From: Rickettsiales bacterium
GTDB lineage: Bacteria; Pseudomonadota; Alphaproteobacteria; Rickettsiales; Anaplasmataceae
Length of the DNA stretch: 8,343 bases
Direction: 5' to 3'
Assembly (NCBI GenBank): GCA_031266615.1
Contig: JAISAR010000119.1
Coordinates: forward strand, 1-8,343
Below, in pieces: positions 5,672-8,343 of this stretch. The notes under the pieces are model-generated. The model was not told the DNA's origin. It was given only the letters and a program-made list of their open reading frames with translations, and searched no databases. Within the stretch, counting starts at the first letter, position 1. Each line of letters begins with the position of its first letter. A program made the translations under genes and the position numbers.

Positions 5672-5911
5672 TCAGGAACAAAAAAACCACATGATAAGTT
5701 TGACAACTTCATTATCATGGTAGTAAAGGCATTTCTGACTCAAAACTTGTTTTTGACCTGCAGGTTCAATAGATCTCTTGCATTATGATAAGGAATTTTT
5801 AGGAGAAACGCAACCACAGAATACCCAAAGTATTTGAGGAGTGCAAGCAAGTTTTGATGCTAAATCAGAAAGCAGGCTATTCAAGGGATCTAATAAATTG
5901 CTTAACTTTCA
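5672..5911 (-). pseudogene. Broken minus-strand reading frame, possible repeat or gene remnant
   Basis: Between the stops at 5909-5911 and 5672-5674 a minus-strand frame stays open except for one TAA (complement 5783-5785). It reads in part SLLSDLASKLACTPQILWVF before the stop and CKRSIEPAGQKQVLSQKCLY after it. There is no plausible start codon at its head. The protein is not recognised. It may be a degraded short repeat ORF of the kind scattered in Wolbachia spacers, or noncoding DNA that happens to be open. Confidence 0.25.
5770..5892. repeat. Inverted-repeat-bounded 123-bp segment (MITE-like)
   Basis: TAGATCTCTTG (5770-5780) is complementary to CAAGGGATCTA (5882-5892) in 10 of 11 positions, bounding 123 bp with no intact gene. 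This is the structure of a small non-autonomous element or a solo remnant. No transposase signature or clear target-site duplication was found. Confidence 0.35.
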
Positions 5912-5976
5912 CGAGAGAATTTCCTGGCTTATTTATAATTAATTATACTTTAGAAGTATATATTTTAATATATTTG

Positions 5977-6005
5977 TTGCATTAAAGATAAAAATACTGT
6001 AATAT
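5977..6005 (+). promoter_or_regulatory. Probable promoter of the 212-aa gene
   Basis: TTGCAT (5977-5982) and TAATAT (6000-6005) are separated by 17 bases and lie just upstream of the ribosome binding site. A second -10-like TATAAT is at 6006-6011, but without a well-spaced -35. The surrounding 70 bp are almost all A and T, so chance matches are easy; the position relative to the gene supports the call. Confidence 0.4.
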
Positions 6006-6036
6006 TATAATATATTATTATTTTATTAGGAGTATA

Positions 6037-6675
6037 ATGGAGATTAAAAAAGTTAATAGGTGGGAACCTCAATGTTCCGGGATTAATTACGAGTTACTGC
6101 AAGAAACACTGGAAAAATGTGATCAAAAGTTACAAAACAAAGCTCAAGAAGATGAATTTGTAGAAATACAAGAAGATGAAATTAAAATGGCAAAAGATGA
6201 GGAAAGTAAATTTACAAAAATGCAATCAGAGTTTAAAGTAAACTTTACATATCATCACCCTTCGGCAATTTGGTTGCTGAATGCTAGAAAAACAATTGAG
6301 GAATGTGCAAAATCTGCTTATGAAATGGCAGAATCCCTTGATGATAGTCAGCAAGTTAAGGTTGAAAATGCTACTTTTAAAAGTGGGGTAGAAAACATTA
6401 TTTCTGGAGGAGCAAATGTCTTGGACAGAGTTTATAGTATTAGTTGTAACCCCTATAAAGTGACATGCGATCTAATAAATGGTAGTGATAACAGTACTCT
6501 AAATGACATCAAGAAAAACACATCGCAGGTTCTCTTAGGTGTTGGACAAGTAGCCAGCTCCGTTTCTTCGGCTGTCAAGGATGTAGCGGTTAACTGTATA
6601 AGCGGACCTACTCCAAAAAGTACCTTAGCAAGTGTTTTCTGTACTGCATGGCAGTATCTAGGAGTTGCTGTATAG
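6037..6675 (+). CDS. Protein of unknown function with acidic helical N-terminus
   Basis: I do not recognise this 212-residue protein. The start is well supported: TAGGAG at 6027-6032 lies four bases before the ATG. There is no signal peptide. Residues about 18-68 are charged and probably helical or coiled-coil, with a repeated block QEDEFVEI / QEDEIKMA encoded by two copies of CAAGAAGATGAA 24 bp apart (6145 and 6169). Residues about 72-105 include the motif YHHPSAIWLLNARKTIEECA. The C-terminal half (about 118-212) is small-residue-rich, with repeated Ser/Val/Ala (VASSVSSAVKDVAV) and four cysteines (137, 144, 187, 202), ending hydrophobic. It stands alone between two repeat-rich spacers. Accessory position, own promoter and lack of known domains fit a lineage-specific or secreted protein, but that is only inference. 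Confidence 0.7.
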   Translation: MEIKKVNRWEPQCSGINYELLQETLEKCDQKLQNKAQEDEFVEIQEDEIKMAKDEESKFTKMQSEFKVNFTYHHPSAIWLLNARKTIEECAKSAYEMAESLDDSQQVKVENATFKSGVENIISGGANVLDRVYSISCNPYKVTCDLINGSDNSTLNDIKKNTSQVLLGVGQVASSVSSAVKDVAVNCISGPTPKSTLASVFCTAWQYLGVAV

Positions 6676-6685
6676 CTTTTTCAAC

Positions 6686-6743
6686 ATAGCAAAATGTGCT
6701 CTTAAAGTGCAGTTGTGCAGCAAAGCACAGGCAACCTTGCTAT
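6686..6743 (+). terminator. Imperfect long hairpin after the unknown gene (possible terminator)
   Basis: ATAGCAA (6686-6692) pairs with TTGCTAT (6737-6743), and inside it GTGCT (6696-6700) pairs with AGCAC (6724-6728). It begins 11 bp after the stop codon, a natural place for termination. There is no U-tract after it, so intrinsic termination is uncertain. Confidence 0.3.
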
Positions 6744-6791
6744 AGCTAGTGTAACTTTATTGCGGTATTGTAATTTAGTTACATAGTAAAC

Positions 6792-6826
6792 GATGTCATC
6801 CAAGTAGCCGATATTTGGATGACATC
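6792..6826. repeat. Perfect 12-bp hairpin GATGTCATCCAA / TTGGATGACATC
   Basis: The arms at 6792-6803 and 6815-6826 are perfectly complementary around an 11-base loop. Such palindromes occur dispersed in Wolbachia spacers. No U-tract follows. Confidence 0.65.
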
Positions 6827-6839
6827 ATCCTGGCAGGCG

Positions 6840-6862
6840 CAAATCACAATGTTCGTACAGTT
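6840..6862. repeat. 23-bp dispersed repeat, copy 1 (partner at 7469-7491)
   Basis: CAAATCACAATGTTC followed by GTACAGTT matches 7469-7491 (CAAATCACAATGTTC then ATGCAGTT) in 21 of 23 positions and in the same orientation. The second copy lies 14 bp beyond the hemF stop codon. Confidence 0.65.
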
Positions 6863-6870
6863 GTGCGCGT

Positions 6871-6951
6871 GACGCTGGAATCTAGGTGAAAAAATGTAGA
6901 TCCCAGAACAAGTGTCAAGCACTGGGATGACGGGAGAAGGGACGCTGGAAT
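6871..6951. repeat. Direct repeat GACGCTGGAAT flanking a hairpin
   Basis: GACGCTGGAAT occurs at 6871-6881 and 6941-6951, 70 bp apart, on either side of the ATCCCAG...CTGGGAT hairpin (6900-6928). This suggests a tandem or nested arrangement of the short palindromic repeats typical of Wolbachia spacers. Confidence 0.55.
6900..6928. repeat. Wolbachia-type palindrome ATCCCAG...CTGGGAT
   Basis: ATCCCAG (6900-6906) pairs with CTGGGAT (6922-6928). A second short pairing, AGTG with CACT around TCAAG, lies inside, so the unit looks like the common GTGTCAAGCAC hairpin with a few extra bases (AACAA) in one arm. Confidence 0.55.
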
Positions 6952-6954
6952 GAC

Positions 6955-6979
6955 AACATTTGTTGTAAAAACAAATGTT
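6955..6979. repeat. Perfect 10-bp hairpin AACATTTGTT / AACAAATGTT
   Basis: The arms at 6955-6964 and 6970-6979 are perfectly complementary around a 5-base loop, GTAAA. There is no GC-rich core or U-tract, so it is more likely a repeat palindrome than a terminator. Confidence 0.55.
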
Positions 6980-7229
6980 CGTTCATAAATTGCAACTAGC
7001 TATAAATATTTAAGAAATTTACCAAGTGGAGAAAAAAAATCAAAATAAGCCCTGGCCATTTTATATTTTCAGTATTTGCGTTTTTTCAAGTCTTAAACGC
7101 TGCAATTTAGCGACTTTTAAATTGCAACAGACCCTTAGCTTAAGTGCTAAGAAACTTACTAAGCAGAAAAAAAGACAAAAAAGTCCCGTGGTAGAAGTTG
7201 CTCACTCTCTAATCCTGCAAATTGGCGTA

Positions 7230-7343
7230 CTATACTGTCTTAAACGACTTATAAGCGCGTTTCAGCTTGTATAGGGAAAAACCTAGAAATCTAGGTAAAA
7301 TTAATAAAGACATAAGGTGCACATAGTGCAAAAAATTAAACAT
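7230..7343 (-). CDS. Small 37-aa ORF in dispersed element copy 2 (probably decayed)
   Basis: From the ATG (complement 7341-7343) to the TAG (complement 7230-7232) the minus strand encodes 37 residues, beginning MFNFLHYVHLMSLLILPRFL and ending KLKRAYKSFKTV: a hydrophobic start and a basic end. The first residues continue in the same frame as the partial small ORF at 1-57 (LFNFSHYVH). In this copy the corresponding upstream start ATG has become ACG and a TAA interrupts before the first available ATG, so the full-length version is broken. A well-formed promoter lies about 70 bp upstream (7413-7441). No function is recognised and no ribosome binding site is clear. Confidence 0.3.
   Translation of the reverse strand: MFNFLHYVHLMSLLILPRFLGFSLYKLKRAYKSFKTV
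7281..7296. repeat. Short palindrome ACCTAGAAATCTAGGT
   Basis: ACCTAGA (7281-7287) and TCTAGGT (7290-7296) are perfect inverted repeats with two bases between them. The palindrome falls within the small ORF at 7230-7343. Confidence 0.4.
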
Positions 7344-7397
7344 AAGACGCCAACCTTAATACTCTTGTCGTTTAATCTGCACAGATGAAGATAACTG

Positions 7398-7435
7398 AAT
7401 ACCTCCAGTTTCATGATAACGGAACTGGAGGTATT
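7398..7435. other. Perfect 13-bp inverted repeat overlapping the element promoter
   Basis: AATACCTCCAGTT (7398-7410) pairs with AACTGGAGGTATT (7423-7435) around a 12-base loop. The minus-strand -10 (7413-7418) lies in the loop and one arm fills the -35/-10 spacer. It could act as an operator, or, in RNA from hemF, as the base of a terminator; no U-tract follows directly. Confidence 0.6.
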
Positions 7436-7441
7436 TGTCAA
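7413..7441 (-). promoter_or_regulatory. Sigma70-like promoter TTGACA-N17-TATCAT in element copy 2
   Basis: On the minus strand TTGACA (complement 7436-7441) and TATCAT (complement 7413-7418) are separated by 17 bases, exactly as in copy 1 at 103-131. Transcription would run left through the small ORF at 7230-7343. The same strand as hemF is used, so it lies just downstream of hemF and does not drive it. Confidence 0.65.
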
Positions 7442-7468
7442 GTAGTTTTTTTCGTTTCTGTGAGCTAC

Positions 7469-7491
7469 CAAATCACAATGTTCATGCAGTT
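7469..7491. repeat. 23-bp dispersed repeat, copy 2, at the hemF 3' end
   Basis: It matches 6840-6862 in 21 of 23 positions. It begins 14 bp past the hemF stop, where other HemF genes would still be coding, so it may mark the sequence that replaced the hemF end. Confidence 0.6.
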
Positions 7492-7504
7492 AGACTTGTA
7501 ATCC

Positions 7505-8329
7505 CTACAACCACTTAACAAGAGGCGGCATTGACATCATAATTGCATCTGGATTACCACCCGTCATTAAACCGAACCTTGTACCACGGTCATATAGCAG
7601 GTTGAATTCTACGTACCTGCCACGCTTTATTAATTGGGCCTCTCGCTGCTTTTTCGTCCAAGGCTTTTGCATATGTCGACGTATTATATGCGAATAGATT
7701 TCCAAAAAGGTTTCGCCTACTGCTTTTGTAAATTTGAGGTCACTTTCCCAATTGCCAGAACTCAGATTATCATAGAAAATTCCACCAATTCCACGTGGTT
7801 CTTTCCTGTGCTGTAAGAAAAAGTAGCTGTCACATTGCTCCTTAAATTTTGGATAATACTCAGTATCAAATTCATCACATGTTGCTTTGATTGATTCATG
7901 AATATACTTATAATCTTCCTCATTTCTATATGTTGGAGTAAAGTCCATTCCTCCACCGAACCATTGTTTCGATGTATACATCAGCCTTGTGTTCATATGT
8001 GCTGCAGGAATCAGAGGAGATTGCATGTGAGACACTAAAGATATGCCACTTGCCCAAAATTCTCCATTGCTCTCACTTGCGCCAGGAATTTCATTTATAA
8101 TTGAATCTGCGAACTTTCCATGCACTTTTGAAACGTTTACCCCTACTTTTTCAAAAACATTACCGTAAATAATTGTAGATTCGCCACCTCCACCGCCTGG
8201 ACGATCCCATTTTCTTTTTTCAATCTTTGGATCTGTAGATGACTGTTCTTCAATTGACAAAAAAGACTCTACAATTTTATTTCTTAGTGCACAGAACCAT
8301 TCAAAAGCTTGCATTTTTTGTTTGTTCAT
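7505..8329 (-). CDS. hemF: Oxygen-dependent coproporphyrinogen III oxidase HemF, C-terminus apparently truncated
   Basis: HemF oxidatively decarboxylates coproporphyrinogen III to protoporphyrinogen IX in haem synthesis. The 274 residues show RPGGGGGES (43-51), VFEKVGVNVSKVHG (58-71), IPAAHMNTR (107-115), WFGGGMDFTP (123-132), YPKFKEQCDSYFFLQHRKE (159-177), RGIGGIFYD (179-187) and KRGRYVEFNLLYDRGTRFGL (235-254) followed by TGGNP. The protein stops one residue after MSMPPLVKW, whereas E. coli HemF (299 residues) continues about 25 residues beyond the equivalent tryptophan, starting with an EYDYQP-like stretch. None of that is encoded in any nearby frame, and a dispersed repeat lies right after the stop. 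The catalytic core looks intact, so it may still work. The start ATG at 8329 gives a normal N-terminus; Met6 is an alternative. Few bases are visible upstream. Confidence 0.93.
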   Translation of the reverse strand: MNKQKMQAFEWFCALRNKIVESFLSIEEQSSTDPKIEKRKWDRPGGGGGESTIIYGNVFEKVGVNVSKVHGKFADSIINEIPGASESNGEFWASGISLVSHMQSPLIPAAHMNTRLMYTSKQWFGGGMDFTPTYRNEEDYKYIHESIKATCDEFDTEYYPKFKEQCDSYFFLQHRKEPRGIGGIFYDNLSSGNWESDLKFTKAVGETFLEIYSHIIRRHMQKPWTKKQREAQLIKRGRYVEFNLLYDRGTRFGLMTGGNPDAIMMSMPPLVKWL

Positions 8330-8343
8330 AATGTCTTGTCAAC

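Larger units (their letters stand above)
5625..6036. other. Noncoding spacer with decayed small element
   Basis: No intact gene is seen in these 412 bp. The left part carries a minus-strand frame with an internal stop (5672-5911) and an imperfect inverted repeat (5770-5892), which look like repeat remnants. A 10-bp palindrome ACCTGCAGGT lies at 5756-5765. The last 100 bp are extremely AT-rich and hold the promoter and ribosome binding site of the next gene. Confidence 0.7.
7317..7442 (-). repeat. Dispersed element copy 2 (pairs with 1-132)
   Basis: It shares ordered blocks with 1-132 in the same orientation: GTGCACATAGTGC, AAAAATTAAACA, ACGCCAA, CTTGTC, CTGCACAGAT, ATGATAA and TTGTCAAG. It ends about 62 bp before the hemF stop, mirroring copy 1 near the dnaG stop. 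Unlike copy 1, its promoter sits in a perfect inverted repeat. Confidence 0.75.
6676..7504. other. Repeat-rich intergenic region, no standard gene
   Basis: About 830 bp between the unknown gene and hemF contain a run of hairpins (6686-6743, 6792-6826, 6900-6928, 6955-6979, 7281-7296), two copies of an 11-bp direct repeat, one copy of a 23-bp dispersed repeat whose partner lies at the hemF end, and element copy 2 (7317-7442) with a leftward promoter and a 37-codon ORF. The rest (about 6990-7230) shows no convincing coding region on either strand. Confidence 0.75.

Noticed and set aside
5699..5720. TTGACA in the spacer after the adaptor gene
   Set aside because: No -10 hexamer at 16-18 bases and no gene follows in that direction within reach.
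7026..7274. Plus-strand 82-codon frame starting GTG
   Set aside because: It has no ribosome binding site, is rich in Lys/Leu/Ser from AT-rich noncoding DNA, and overlaps the opposite-strand frame that is shared with the other element copy.
6676..7504. tRNA, small structural RNA or CRISPR array in the repeat-rich spacer
   Set aside because: No cloverleaf or evenly spaced repeats; the palindromes are dissimilar single units.

Overview
The window is AT-rich and reads like a chromosome segment of Wolbachia (Rickettsiales, Alphaproteobacteria). That assignment rests on four things: an ordinary housekeeping gene set (primase, ubiquinone and haem biosynthesis), TrbC/VirB2-type pilin paralogues of the Rickettsiales kind, loosely packed genes, and spacers full of short dispersed hairpins such as the ATCCCAG...CTGGGAT type. 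It is inferred from sequence character, not from a database match.

Layout from left to right: (1) positions 1-132 hold copy 1 of a dispersed element with a leftward sigma70-like promoter (TTGACA-17-TATCAT) and the first 19 codons of a small ORF that runs off the window. (2) dnaG lies on the minus strand, 154-1905. (3) A divergent intergenic region of about 160 bp follows. (4) A plus-strand gene encodes ribose-5-phosphate isomerase B joined in frame to the ubiquinone O-methyltransferase UbiG. (5) Two tandem minus-strand paralogues encode VirB2-like proteins with an unusual Cys-rich C-terminal tail. Right of them is a short decayed copy of the ubiG 3' end, then a small inverted-repeat element. 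(6) A plus-strand gene encodes a membrane-fusion/periplasmic adaptor protein with no pump gene beside it. (7) A 412-bp spacer holds a decayed small element. (8) A plus-strand 212-aa protein of unknown function has its own promoter and ribosome binding site. (9) About 830 bp of repeats and hairpins follow, including copy 2 of the promoter-bearing element. (10) hemF lies on the minus strand at the right edge and appears to lack the usual C-terminal end.

The genes do not form one operon. dnaG and rpiB-ubiG diverge from a shared spacer, rpiB-ubiG and the virB2 pair converge with only 18 bp between stops, and the remaining genes stand alone. rpiB-ubiG and hemF are core metabolism (pentose phosphate/quinone and haem), dnaG is replication, and the VirB2-like proteins and the adaptor are envelope or secretion functions.

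The most interesting points are the paired promoter-bearing small-ORF elements, the VirB2 duplication in which change is concentrated in the predicted exposed parts, the duplicated ubiG tail next to it, the RpiB-UbiG fusion with an A8 tract at its junction, and the shortened HemF ending beside a dispersed repeat. No tRNA, rRNA, CRISPR array or intact insertion sequence was seen.
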